From NCBI RefSeq assembly GCF_000210295.1, contig NC_026741.1, positions 310,001-374,000 on the forward strand: a DNA stretch of 64,000 nt. Reading direction: 5' to 3'. Positions 47,695 through 57,727 of this stretch are shown one piece after another (the first letter of the stretch is position 1; every line of letters begins with the position of its first letter). The DNA is from Trypanosoma brucei gambiense DAL972. Taxonomy: Eukaryota > Euglenozoa > Kinetoplastea > Trypanosomatida > Trypanosomatidae. The notes beneath the pieces were generated by a model, which did not search any database, was not told the origin of the DNA, and saw nothing but the letters and a program-made list of their open reading frames with translations. A program made the translations under genes and the position numbers.

Positions 47695-47928
47695 ATGTCG
47701 TGTCTGGCCATCACCGTGCCGGGGGCTCATACGCCACTCTCTCTTCCCGTATGGCGTCTTGCGGTCGTTGTTGTGTTCGCTGCTGTGCTGTTGTGTTTGT
47801 GGGTAGTTAGTAACAGCAGCGGGTACATGGTGAAGATGGGAATGGCGGCGCTTATGTCCGTGGGTGGCCAGAGACAACAGCACCAATCGATGCACAAAGA
47901 CGAGGAGGAGGAGGGAAGGGGGGCGTAA
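47695..47928 (+). CDS. Possible small single-span membrane protein
   Basis: 77 residues starting at an ATG, 117 bp after the GPHR stop. One strong hydrophobic segment at residues 20-41 (WRLAVVVVFAAVLLCLWVVS), a Met/Gly stretch, then a polar acidic tail DEEEEGRGA. A tcttcgcagc acceptor-like site lies at about 47611-47620. It resembles short tail- or signal-anchored proteins, but composition alone could produce it. Comparison with related trypanosomes would decide. It might instead be the 3' UTR of GPHR. Confidence 0.35.
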   Translation: MSCLAITVPGAHTPLSLPVWRLAVVVVFAAVLLCLWVVSNSSGYMVKMGMAALMSVGGQRQQHQSMHKDEEEEGRGA

Positions 47929-48592
47929 GCGGTTACCGGCAACAACTTCTCTAACTTCTTCCAATCTGTGATAAGTAGCTGCATTTATGGTTACCACATT
48001 CTTCTTGTAATTTATTGTTGAGGGGCTGTAAGATCCCGACGCATGTGCGCGTATAGAAGGGGAGTGCCACATATGGATTCAGGCCACTGTACGGGCCACG
48101 TTGGAGTTTCGGTTCCGCCATTGGCTAGTGGTTTGCATACATCCAGTGGGCACAACATTCAGGTGGGTGTCGTTTCGTGTTGAAACATTACTTATTTCCC
48201 CTTCTTTGTTTGGTTTCTGAGTGCTGTCCCTCCTTTTCCTTTTCCTTTACAAAGTAATGAAATTGCCCAGCCCCCTTTGTTTATCTTCAAATGCCGCTCT
48301 CTTCTTGAAGGGTGACCGCGCGTTATCCCTTTTACTTTTTTTTTTTGAAGATGTCTTAGTGTTATCTCTTCTCGTTTGAGGTGCAGGCGTCATTTTTTTT
48401 TTTCATTTCGGTGTTCATTCGTTGTATTGCTTTCGGACCTTCGGTGTTGGTTCCGTTGAAGTGGTACACCCGTAGCGAGTTGGTGTCTGACCTTCTCTTT
48501 GTTGTCGCTTTCCTCTTTCACATGATATTTATGTATCCCCTTTTTTCTGCTTTTCTCTTTCGGCCTGGCTCCGTTTGTTACTGATTTTAACA

Positions 48593-48638
48593 ATCTTTTT
48601 TCCTTCATCCTTTTTGTTTCCTTTGGGGTCGCTACGAG
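48593..48638 (+). promoter_or_regulatory. Candidate spliced-leader acceptor for the LRR protein gene
   Basis: T/C-rich run (cttttttccttcatcc...) followed by AG at 48637-48638, about 140 bases before the ATG at 48780. Confidence 0.5.
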
Positions 48639-48779
48639 CTTGTGTGAAGCGCACGTGCTGTTACACATACACAAAAACACACAAACACGTGAGCACATCG
48701 TATCCAGGCCTTTATATATCACAAACAAAGGAACCATCGGCGGTTGGGGTTGTACCTGAAAGCTGATAGACAGGCTCTA

Positions 48780-51452
48780 ATGTCAACTCCATCTGTGGTC
48801 GGTTCAGAGCAGCAGCAGGACCGCAACCGAGTTGCGTACGGCATGCGCCGTGAGTGGAAGTTTTCCCTCACATTTGCTCATCAGGCCGCCCGCATTATTT
48901 TGCACTTGTCACCATATTGGGAAAGCACGTTTATTGACCCCCGTGAGCTTGAGCAGCTCAATCGTTTAGACCGCGACGTAAAGCACTGCCCAATGAGGCC
49001 TGCCCTCCGTTACAACGACCTCGGAACCACTCCGACGCGGATGGAGGAGGTGTGGACAGAAAATCTAAAGAAAGTGACGATTCTTTACTCTCACATCCCA
49101 CCGGACACGACGCTCGTCGGGTATTGCGTTCGCAGCGTCCAGCACGTGCTTTCCGATCCACAGGTCGTTGACGTGGATGGGTGCACCGATTTTTCGCGTC
49201 TCCAGGTTGGAAACAAGCTTCGTTGTCGGCACAAGTTGGGGGGCCGGCGGAGCTTCCACTTCCGCTACACAACCTCGTCCAAGACGAAGACGAAGAGCAC
49301 TGTGTATGTCATCGGCACGATCATCAACCAGCGCGGTTACCTCTGTACAGTGGAGAGTACGGGCGGCGAAGACTTAGACTCATATGTGAAGAAACACTTT
49401 TTACCTCATTACACGGACAAGGATAAGTTTATGATAGATCAAGACCTCGTCTACTCTGATGTTTCCAGTACTATCCTCAAGGAACAACAGGAGCTCTTCG
49501 GTGAGTTACGCTATTCAGACACAGACGCTGCTGTAGCCTTTACAATACCCATGCATCCTATGAGCATCCGACCGGATTACTCACCGACGCAAACGGTTGG
49601 CGTTGGCTCTATAGCATGTATGACGTTGGAACTCAACGTGTACCAGAGGCCCGTTGAGAGCGATGAGATCGATATTGCTGGAGTAATAAATTTTAAGGTT
49701 AATCAGGCGCTTCTATTCCTCGACGTGGAGGACATGGTACGGATGGGTTACCCGCGCATTATGTCTACTGAGCAGTACAGTAACATGAAGATAAACCGTC
49801 TTCTCGACATTTTCAGCGATGCCAAAGTTGTAGGAACCCCTGGCACGAGTTACTTGGGCGTTCGCACGGGCCGTAGCCGCACTTTGACATTTACATATGA
49901 ACCCTTTAATGCAGTGGTAAAGGTAATGATGACTTCTGCCATCGTTTGTGGCCTCGGGGTGACGGCAGTGTTTATTACAAAGCTGGGTGGTGGCATCTTC
50001 GATGCTCATTTGTATCTCTACCAGCAGCTGCTGAGGGGGATTAAGTTTATGGAGTCTGACATCCCTCGAGGCTGTCTGAGTCGCTTCAATTCCACGTGTG
50101 TGCGTCTTGTTGAGCAGAACATAACCCGTTGTTACGCTGCGGCCCCAGCAGATGGGCGACACACGATGGAACAGCACCTGAAGTTGTTGCGGGAGTCCTG
50201 CGACACCCGTGTAGAGGGTGGAATATCTGTCAACGTTCCGGTAAAGGAGGGTGGCCTCGGGAAGTTGCCAGGGGAGGGCCAACGTTGCTCTTCGGCCTCC
50301 GATGGCAACATACGGACTGCGACACCCACCGAGGAGCTGGCCAGCGAGCAGGAGAAGGTTTCTTGTCATGAGGGCGACGCGACGGAGGATACTCCCACTT
50401 CCCCGGTGGGTTCGTCCACTGGGGGCTCACACTCTTCGTTCCATAGCACGCTTTCCATCAGTGTGACGGGTATACGGACGAAACAGGAGGTGGTAGGGGG
50501 TGATGGTACCCCCACATACGGCAGGCCGCACCCGCAGCGGGCGAGCATTCTTGCGTCAGCGACGCCGGATGTAACGGATCTTAACGTCGAACCACCTGCA
50601 AGCCCTACCGTAACGGTGTTATTGCCGTCACCGCAGCCACCAACTTCGGCAGCTGCAATACCTTCACCCGCCCAGGCAGTGGCGGCCGCGTCAGGCTCGC
50701 CAAGAACCAGTTCTGAGCAGGTGTCTGGCGGGGCCGATATGAGCCGCCAACTTTCAGTGGCAGTGCCTCCCTCCAGCAGTGTGGAGAGCAACGTCCGTGT
50801 TCCTTCCCCCGCAAGAAGCCCTGCAGATGGTGTAGAGGCAAATGTTGCGGGATCTCCGTCTTCCGTTGTGTTCCCGCAGATGCCGAAAGATGAGCTTGAA
50901 GAAGATCAAGATAGCAAAGTACAGGCGGTACTCAAGGCGGACGATGCCGACGCATACTTCGGGCTCTCTATGTACGACGCGTACGTGCACAGTTGTGATA
51001 TGCTGAAGTGCAAACCAAACAGTTATCTTCTGAAGAAGTTTCCAACGAACCCGCGTTTCTCCAACCTTATCCACGAGGTAGACATAAGTTCCAATTACCT
51101 TGGACATGGTGGTTTCGTCGCAGTGCTCAACATTCTTCCGAACTTCCCTAATGTACATACGCTTCACTTCAATGACATGTCACTTGACAACGAAGATGTT
51201 GAGCATCTATGTGAGGTACTGAAAGATAACAAGTCTGTTCGTGAGGTGCATTTGCGGGACAACGACAAGATAACCCTCCCCTCCACGCGCTTCTTTTCGC
51301 GGTTGCTGAAAGTGAACCCGAACATTGTGACACTGTCACTGGAAGGCACGCGTTTGGGGCCTTCCGTTATTGGTCGGTTGCAGGAGGACGTAAAGAAAAA
51401 CGCGGAAAAAAAGGGTGACGCTGAAGCGGCCAGCGTTTCCGACTCAAAGTAG
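48780..51452 (+). CDS. Leucine-rich repeat protein, unknown function
   Basis: 890 residues from the first in-frame ATG. Three zones: a folded N-terminal region (to about 470) with no family I recognise (REWKFSLTFAHQAARIILHL, GYPRIMSTEQYSNMKINRLL); a Ser/Pro/Thr-rich low-complexity linker (about 500-720) with many TP and SP sites; and three or four leucine-rich repeats at about 756-860 (VDISSNYLGHGGFVAVLNIL, VHTLHFNDMSLDNEDVEHL, REVHLRDNDKITL, IVTLSLEGTRLGPS), of the RI/tropomodulin-like type. The tail is Lys/Glu/Ala-rich. LRRs suggest protein binding. Flagellar or cytoskeletal location would be a guess. Confidence 0.85.
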   Translation: MSTPSVVGSEQQQDRNRVAYGMRREWKFSLTFAHQAARIILHLSPYWESTFIDPRELEQLNRLDRDVKHCPMRPALRYNDLGTTPTRMEEVWTENLKKVTILYSHIPPDTTLVGYCVRSVQHVLSDPQVVDVDGCTDFSRLQVGNKLRCRHKLGGRRSFHFRYTTSSKTKTKSTVYVIGTIINQRGYLCTVESTGGEDLDSYVKKHFLPHYTDKDKFMIDQDLVYSDVSSTILKEQQELFGELRYSDTDAAVAFTIPMHPMSIRPDYSPTQTVGVGSIACMTLELNVYQRPVESDEIDIAGVINFKVNQALLFLDVEDMVRMGYPRIMSTEQYSNMKINRLLDIFSDAKVVGTPGTSYLGVRTGRSRTLTFTYEPFNAVVKVMMTSAIVCGLGVTAVFITKLGGGIFDAHLYLYQQLLRGIKFMESDIPRGCLSRFNSTCVRLVEQNITRCYAAAPADGRHTMEQHLKLLRESCDTRVEGGISVNVPVKEGGLGKLPGEGQRCSSASDGNIRTATPTEELASEQEKVSCHEGDATEDTPTSPVGSSTGGSHSSFHSTLSISVTGIRTKQEVVGGDGTPTYGRPHPQRASILASATPDVTDLNVEPPASPTVTVLLPSPQPPTSAAAIPSPAQAVAAASGSPRTSSEQVSGGADMSRQLSVAVPPSSSVESNVRVPSPARSPADGVEANVAGSPSSVVFPQMPKDELEEDQDSKVQAVLKADDADAYFGLSMYDAYVHSCDMLKCKPNSYLLKKFPTNPRFSNLIHEVDISSNYLGHGGFVAVLNILPNFPNVHTLHFNDMSLDNEDVEHLCEVLKDNKSVREVHLRDNDKITLPSTRFFSRLLKVNPNIVTLSLEGTRLGPSVIGRLQEDVKKNAEKKGDAEAASVSDSK

Positions 51453-51903
51453 GGACGTCCCAACTTCTTTTTGCCTTTGGAAGTTAGAGTGTACATTTTG
51501 TTTTGTTTCCCGTCCGTTTTGTTTATTTAACTTTCCCTCAGCGTCACTTGCGCTTGTGCCTTCATTACTTCCTCGTTTTATGCGCGAGGAGGCACCCAAG
51601 GAAACGTGGAAAGGCAACTGCGTGTTGTGTAGGGGTTTCTGAGATGTAAATAGCCTATTTTGCGTGCTGGGGTGCTGTGTCTTTGATTGTGTGTTACTTG
51701 CCTTTATTGCCGGCGGTGGCACAAAGGGGCACATGATTTGTGTTATAAGCCTAGCAGAGGGCTTTTATGTTTGCCCTCTTTTCACACAGCTGTTATTGTA
51801 CATATCGCTTTTCCTCTCCAACTATCGTTGCGCACTGCCGCCGTTTTTTGACGATAGATGTGAGGTCGCTCTTTTTTTTTTCTGCACACCTGCCTTACTA
51901 CAC

Positions 51904-51936
<33 letters not shown>

Positions 51937-52684
51937 CGGGCAATCATAAAAGGCAGCTAGGCAGATCTCTTCACGCTGTATTGTTCTGGTGTTTTCCCTG
52001 AAGTGAATGAGTGTGGAGGTGCGAATACGAATTTTTATGTGGGAAGGGATTGTGTCTTGAGTGTGCCGCTTGTCGCTCTCTACTTCGTACTACCTTGTCT
52101 TCATAACAGGGCCCTTCTTCTTATTCCCCACAGCAGTAGCTCAGGGTTTTTCTTTTTTCCGCCTGGTTGATGTGTTTTGGGTGTGCTTGCCCTCTGCGAC
52201 GGGAGGTGGGACAGTGGCTTTGTTTTCTGTGGTAATGTTGCCAGACGTTGGCATATTCCCGCGCATTACGTTTACCTCTTGGCCTTTGTGTGTATCCCCG
52301 TCTCGTCTTATTGTTCCATACTCCTGCCTTTGTCGCTGCCACTGCTGACGTGCCCTGCTGTTGCTATTGCTCCCCTTTTCATTTTATTTTTTTCCCTTTC
52401 GGTTATACTTAGTTCACTTCACATAATTGTGATTGTGATTGCAATTGTGTTTTTAACAACGATCACAAAGCATAAGCGAGGTGTGAAAGGGAATTCGGCT
52501 CTAGAAAACGAACTGAGGGGGGAAAGTAGAGAAGAGATAGTGGGTGACTGAGGGAAGGTAAGAGTCAGCGGAGTTAAGTGAAACGCACCATTATCATTGC
52601 CGTCCTCTTAAACATTTAAGTTGACTTAGGGGACAAAGTACGCCAGCCAGAAACTTTTCCTGCCTTTGCCGCGCTCGTTAAGGT
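51453..52684 (+). other. Intergenic region with alternating-purine microsatellite
   Basis: 1232 bp. Contains a short palindromic CA-TA-TG microsatellite (51900-51923) continuing into GT repeats to 51936, and long pyrimidine-rich tracts (52080-52135, 52370-52420). The frame at 52177-52551 (124 codons) is hydrophobic and T-rich by composition and starts at a TTG; not called. Confidence 0.5.
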
Positions 52685-55021
52685 ATGTCGGCCACTTATC
52701 CAGAGCGGCGGCCATACGCCACCACAGTACCGCATAGTGGTTATCTTTCCAAGCCTACGTTGCCGCCCGTCGAGGCACTTCGTATCCTCAGCAGCACTGT
52801 TGGCATTGACCTGCCGCGTAGCGTTCGCCACAGTGCGAACACTCTCCTGCGGCGCTCCCCGACACCAAGAAGTGTATCACCGACTCGCGGTGTGCAACTC
52901 TTTAAGCCGCCTACGCTTGAGACCGCCACACCTTTCGAGTTCCAGGAGAAGGACTACCACAAGTCTCAGCAATCTGTGCTTAACGTGCAGCTAAGCAACG
53001 CGGTAGAGGAACTCTTCAAGGTGTGGCGTGTGAAGGTGAGGGATTTAATGCACTATCTCGATTCCTTTCCGTGTGAAGCAGGCCACTCATTTTCACGAAC
53101 AAACGGCGCACTGAGCTCCTTCTTTGAAGGCTACCGCACCACTGACATCACTCCGATGACGGCCCATCAGCTTGTGAACGACTTTAAGCTTTGTACCTCG
53201 GTATCGATGCTTGACGAAATTCAGAACAGCCCCGAAGTCTTGGGAGATCAGGTTCGTGCTGCGCTCGATGCGCTGCTGAATGCAAAGCATTTCCTCGCAC
53301 CACTTGAGAACTTTGTGGACCGGCTGGAGCCCATAGCAGCGTTCGCGCTGCCCGACAAGCGACCAGAGTGCTTAGACGGCACCCGCGGCCCGGTATGGCC
53401 AAGCAAGGTGGCCGTTGCCCTTCACGAGAAGTTTCACTACGACCCCTCAGAGTATGTTCTTGCTGAGCTCCGGAAGAGTGACCAACCGATAGAACGGCTG
53501 GAAAACCGCGTGCTGCAGGTGAAGGAAAGGAAGGAGGATGCAATCGATCGTGAGATACCGGGAGATGCACTCAACTACCTCACTACGCAGGTGGACCTCA
53601 GTAATGACCTCCTCTTGATGAATAAAGCCCGTATGGAGTTGGTGTATCTACACGGCAAGGACATACAGGAGATGAAGAGGATGCTGGAAGATCTCATTGT
53701 GGATGCGCGACACAGTGTAGAGTTATTGAAGGGGCGTGTGGAGCGTGACATGCCGTTGGTAAAGAAGGACATCGACGGTGTTTATCAGGATGTAGAGAAT
53801 ACTCAGAAGCACATTAAGGACTTAGATCAAAAGAACGCTGAGGCAAACAAAGCCGCCCACGAGGCGTACTCAAAGCTGAACGACACAGAGGTTGAGCTGT
53901 GGGTCCTGTTAACAGACACGATACGCAAGTTGGTAGACATTGCTGGTGAGAAGGAAGCATTTGTCCGCAACGAAATGCGCCTCCGTGAGCTCCGAGGTCG
54001 AGATATGGCAATTGCCGAGGAGCTACTCGCCGCACAGCAAAGCTACTTTTCTCGCCTTCGCAAGAGTGAGGACGTACTTAAGAGGTGGGAGAACGCAGCG
54101 GAGACGTATGAAGCCTACGTGCAGGCGTACGTGCCAACTCTGTTGAAGAAGATCCACGACGCTGAGGAGGCCGACAAGGATTTGTACAATCGTGAGGCAC
54201 AAAACTATGTCCGGCGGTACGAGATGTTCGAGTACGCCGTGGAAGAGGGCCGTGCGACCCGCAGCGTTCATGTGGATCGTCTACAGACATTACAGCGGTC
54301 GAAATTGTTGGATGTGGAGCGGGCATTGTCGACTCTCGACCCCTTCGCGGACAAGTACCGAAAGGAGCTTGATGAGGCTCAAGCGCAGCTGGACGAAGGT
54401 TTGGCATTCATCCAGCTTGTCGAAAACCTTGCCAAGGAGCGTCGCGGGGAGGTGGAACCGATTCTGCAGCACGTCATCTCGTATAACCGCACACTGCAGA
54501 CCAAAACATTGGAGATTGAAGCCGAGGCTGAAGCACAGGCGCTGCTGCTGCGTGATGGACCTGCAACGGAGGGCGCTCCATCCACGATGAACACTGTGGA
54601 CGCCAAGGTGGACACAAGCCTTCTGCAGAGCGCACGTGGAAGCAGCGGCAAGCGTCCCGCAACGGCAGCAGTTTCCGAAGTAACGCACTTCTCCGATGCC
54701 CCACCAACGTCGGCTGCACTGAGACTGCGCAGTGTTGTTGATGCCAATAACATGATGTGCACCGTTTCGCACCCGCATGTCATGGCGCGCACTGTTGGAA
54801 TTAATCATGAGGAGGCCTTCCTTGAGAAGTACCGTCGCTTCACAGATGAGGAACAGGTGGCTGTGGAGGGCGTGGCCGGTCGTGTTCGGCAGTCAAACAC
54901 CAGTTTGGAGATGCTCGGTGAGAAGTACAACAATAAGGATTACATCCGAATGTTGCTTCTGAGCCCAGGGGCGAAACAAAGCAACAGCGCAACCGAGGCT
55001 GCTGTAGAGGAGTGCGCATAA
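52685..55021 (+). CDS. Paraflagellar rod family component
   Basis: 778 residues. Residues about 80-240 form an N-terminal helical region. A long coiled coil fills about 260-640 (KKDIDGVYQDVENTQKHIKD, EEADKDLYNREAQNYVRRYE, VDRLQTLQRSKLLDVERALS). The heptad-rich core, its length and the surrounding helices resemble the PFR1/PFR2 flagellar-rod domain family, found only in kinetoplastids and euglenids, where the rod runs beside the axoneme. The N-terminus is Pro/Arg/Ser-rich and the C-terminal 120 residues are less ordered. It is a divergent member rather than one of the two major rod proteins, which are about 600 residues and come in tandem copies. A general axonemal coiled-coil protein is the alternative. 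Confidence 0.65.
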   Translation: MSATYPERRPYATTVPHSGYLSKPTLPPVEALRILSSTVGIDLPRSVRHSANTLLRRSPTPRSVSPTRGVQLFKPPTLETATPFEFQEKDYHKSQQSVLNVQLSNAVEELFKVWRVKVRDLMHYLDSFPCEAGHSFSRTNGALSSFFEGYRTTDITPMTAHQLVNDFKLCTSVSMLDEIQNSPEVLGDQVRAALDALLNAKHFLAPLENFVDRLEPIAAFALPDKRPECLDGTRGPVWPSKVAVALHEKFHYDPSEYVLAELRKSDQPIERLENRVLQVKERKEDAIDREIPGDALNYLTTQVDLSNDLLLMNKARMELVYLHGKDIQEMKRMLEDLIVDARHSVELLKGRVERDMPLVKKDIDGVYQDVENTQKHIKDLDQKNAEANKAAHEAYSKLNDTEVELWVLLTDTIRKLVDIAGEKEAFVRNEMRLRELRGRDMAIAEELLAAQQSYFSRLRKSEDVLKRWENAAETYEAYVQAYVPTLLKKIHDAEEADKDLYNREAQNYVRRYEMFEYAVEEGRATRSVHVDRLQTLQRSKLLDVERALSTLDPFADKYRKELDEAQAQLDEGLAFIQLVENLAKERRGEVEPILQHVISYNRTLQTKTLEIEAEAEAQALLLRDGPATEGAPSTMNTVDAKVDTSLLQSARGSSGKRPATAAVSEVTHFSDAPPTSAALRLRSVVDANNMMCTVSHPHVMARTVGINHEEAFLEKYRRFTDEEQVAVEGVAGRVRQSNTSLEMLGEKYNNKDYIRMLLLSPGAKQSNSATEAAVEECA

Positions 55022-55937
55022 AAAGAAGAAACTCGGTAAGGTTTATATGTTTCTTCCACAGGAGTATTTCTTTCCATTCCCCTTCCTTTTTTTTTTTTAC
55101 CAAAGTATGCACTTGTTGGTGTTGAAGCACTGGAAGAAGAATAAAAAAAAACAAAGACAAGAAAGCAAGAATATGGGGACCAGAATGGTATTATGAAGCT
55201 GTGACTGTGCTATTTGACTTGAGCTCTCTTCTCCTCTTGTCCTTTTGTTATCCAGTTCGCCCTCGTCTCCCATTTTATTTCATGCGGTTGTGATTATGTT
55301 TTAGCTTTATTCTTTGCAAAGCGTTTCCTACTTTTATGTTATTTGTCTCATCTTTAGATATGATTTACATATTTCCCTCTCTTACTTTTTCTGCCTCTTT
55401 TTTTTTTTCCTTCCTTCGCCCTTCAGTTCATCTTCTCATTCTCCTGATTCTTTTCGAACTTCCTCCGATGGCCACCGTACAACTGGAGTGCTGCTTTTTA
55501 GCATGTTTGTTCTTGTTCTTTTTTTTTTCTTTATTTCTTTATTTGTTGCCGCTCTGCCAATGGTTCGGGAGGAGTGAAGCAAAGCAATGAAAGTTAATCA
55601 TTAGACGCAACGGGCTACAAAAAAAAAGAGAGAGAGAGAGGGGGGGAAAAAAAAAGAAGGAATAATTAAAGATTTACGCCAGGCAAATGAAATGAGGTGC
55701 AAAGAGGGATGAAGAGGAACACGGGGGAGTTGTGAGGAAAATTGAAGAGAGGCATTTGAGAATATGTTGAGTTGATGTTGCACTGAGGTAACACAACAAA
55801 ACAGCGCCAGAAATAAAAAGAAAGATGTTAAATGCATGAAAGAAGGTGAGAAGTGTGGAGAGTTGTGAGAACAGAAGCAAAGGTATATGAGGAAGAGAGA
55901 TAACGAGAGGAAGGAAAGAACAAAAAGACTGTTGAAT

Positions 55938-55983
<46 letters not shown>
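55938..55983. repeat. Perfect CA-TA-TG palindrome (46 bp)
   Basis: An (AC)n block, a (TA)n block and a (TG)n block in series are self-complementary around 55960.5. The TG part runs on to about 55999 with one interruption. It can form a hairpin or cruciform. Confidence 0.85.
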
Positions 55984-55987
<4 letters not shown>

Positions 55988-56420
55988 ATGTGTGTGTGTC
56001 TGTGTTTAATTGTGTCTGTAAGGGGAAAATGTATTTCCCTCTCGCCAACTGTGCCACAGTGAGTTCAAATATTTTAAAAAGAAAGTGAAGGAGGTTACGG
56101 AAATAAACCCCTTTCCTCATTTTCTTAATTTTTATCATTTTTGTTGTCATTATTCTCAGTGCGTGTGCTTTGAGCGCTCGCCAGCTAGAAACGTGGCTGT
56201 GCTTCACTTTTCTATTCATCTGTCTTTTTTTTTCTTTTTTCCCTCTCTTACCTCCTTCTCTCTGCTTTAATTTTCGTTTCCCTCCTCCTTTAACTCCCCA
56301 GTATCTGAAAAAGAAGGGAGTGAAAGGGGGAGACAGAGTTGACCCAACACTGCAGAGCAACCAGAGAAAAGAAAAAAGATTTAAAAAAAAAACAGTTTCT
56401 TTCTTTTTGGTCCCTTATAC

Positions 56421-56452
<32 letters not shown>

Positions 56453-57060
56453 TTAATTGTGTTTGTATGTCTTTCTCTTTTAGAGAGAAAGAGGGGGCAT
56501 GTAGGGAGAAGGAAGAGGGAGAGAGAAAGAGGAAGAAACAAGATGAAGACAAAGTAGATTGTTAAGGAGGTCAGGGACGCGCCTCCTTTTTTTTTTTTAA
56601 AAAAAAAGATAATCAGAGAAGAGAAACGTTTCTTCCGTTTCTAACCACGCGCGCGCATATGCCTGTCCGTATGCAAGCGTGCCTCCGTAACGTGTATTTG
56701 ACCCAAAAGCAAGAAGAAAAGATAAAGGGAGACGAGGAGGGCTGAGATGACGGAGTACAAGTAGAAAATAAGTATGTTTGTGTGTTTGTATGTTTGAGGA
56801 AGAGGGGCTTGAAGCGCTTCTTATTTCATTTTTCAATGTATTTGTGACGATGTACAAAATCAGTTCTCACGTTTGCGTGCATGTATTCGTATACGTCTTC
56901 GTCTGTTTGTTCGTTTGTGCCTTAACTAGGGAGCGGGTGCGTTCATGTACATACCACATTATCTATATCTATATATGCATACACGCATACATCTACACAT
57001 ATACGCACACAAACGTATATGCATGTACATATACATATGCGTGCGTGCGTCTCTGTGTGT

Positions 57061-57096
57061 GTATGTGTATGTATGTATGTATGTATGTATGTATGT
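57061..57096. repeat. GTAT tetranucleotide microsatellite
   Basis: About eight to nine tandem copies of gtat, directly after gtgtgtatgtgtat. Confidence 0.9.
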
Positions 57097-57727
57097 TAAC
57101 GCAGATTCCCCAATCCATTGTGCTTTACTCTGTAACGCTTATTAGAAGCAGTGAGAAATAAGGAGAGTCTGTGAGGGATGTTTATGCGCGTGGAAGGGGG
57201 GAATGCGATGCCGATTCATCCCATTTTTCGCCAAATCTGCTTGTGATCGCTGTTCATCTTTTCCATTGACTCTTTATGCTTCCTCCCCTTATTTATCCTT
57301 TGTTCTCCATTTTTTTGTTTCTATTTTCATCAAGTTCACATCGAATCTAGAATTGAGGAAGCGGCCAGGATTTCCTGATCCACAACCCCAACCTCAACCC
57401 CCTTTCTCTTCTTTTTTTTTCCTTGACGTGTTCGCGTACTTTTCCCTGCGGAACTGGAGCTGATCAGGTTTCGGAGCCTCAAAGGGTTAAGGTGAAGTAC
57501 GGGCGCGGACGACACAGAGAAAAGGTGGGAGGGTGCAGCAACGCCCTCTGGCACTTTGCGTTATAATAATTATTTGTGCAGTTTGCATTCGTTAGACACC
57601 GAAGTTTTGAATTTCTTTGGGGCAGTCAATATTTTTATACGGGATCAAAAGGGTGGGGGCAAAAAGCGCGCTCGCGTGATCTTTCCAACCGCGGGTTTGA
57701 AGTTCTATCATTTAGTACAGTGCTGTA

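Larger units (their letters stand above)
47578..48779 (+). other. Intergenic region containing one doubtful small frame
   Basis: Between GPHR and the LRR protein. Apart from the 77-codon frame listed separately (47695-47928) no gene is seen. Contains T-tracts at 48340-48349 and 48391-48402. Confidence 0.5.
55022..57727 (+). other. Long intergenic region rich in microsatellites (2.7 kb)
   Basis: No supported gene. Holds many homopolymer tracts, a perfect 46 bp palindrome of CA-TA-TG repeats (55938-55983), a similar partial copy (56420-56453), GTAT repeats (57061-57096) and pyrimidine-rich tracts near 57290-57425 that probably serve the next gene. Apparent frames of up to 228 codons are built from these repeats. 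Confidence 0.6.

Noticed and set aside
55674..56360. 228-codon minus-strand frame
   Set aside because: Composed of Lys, Phe and His/Thr runs translated from A-, T- and CA-repeats, on the strand opposite to all other protein genes.
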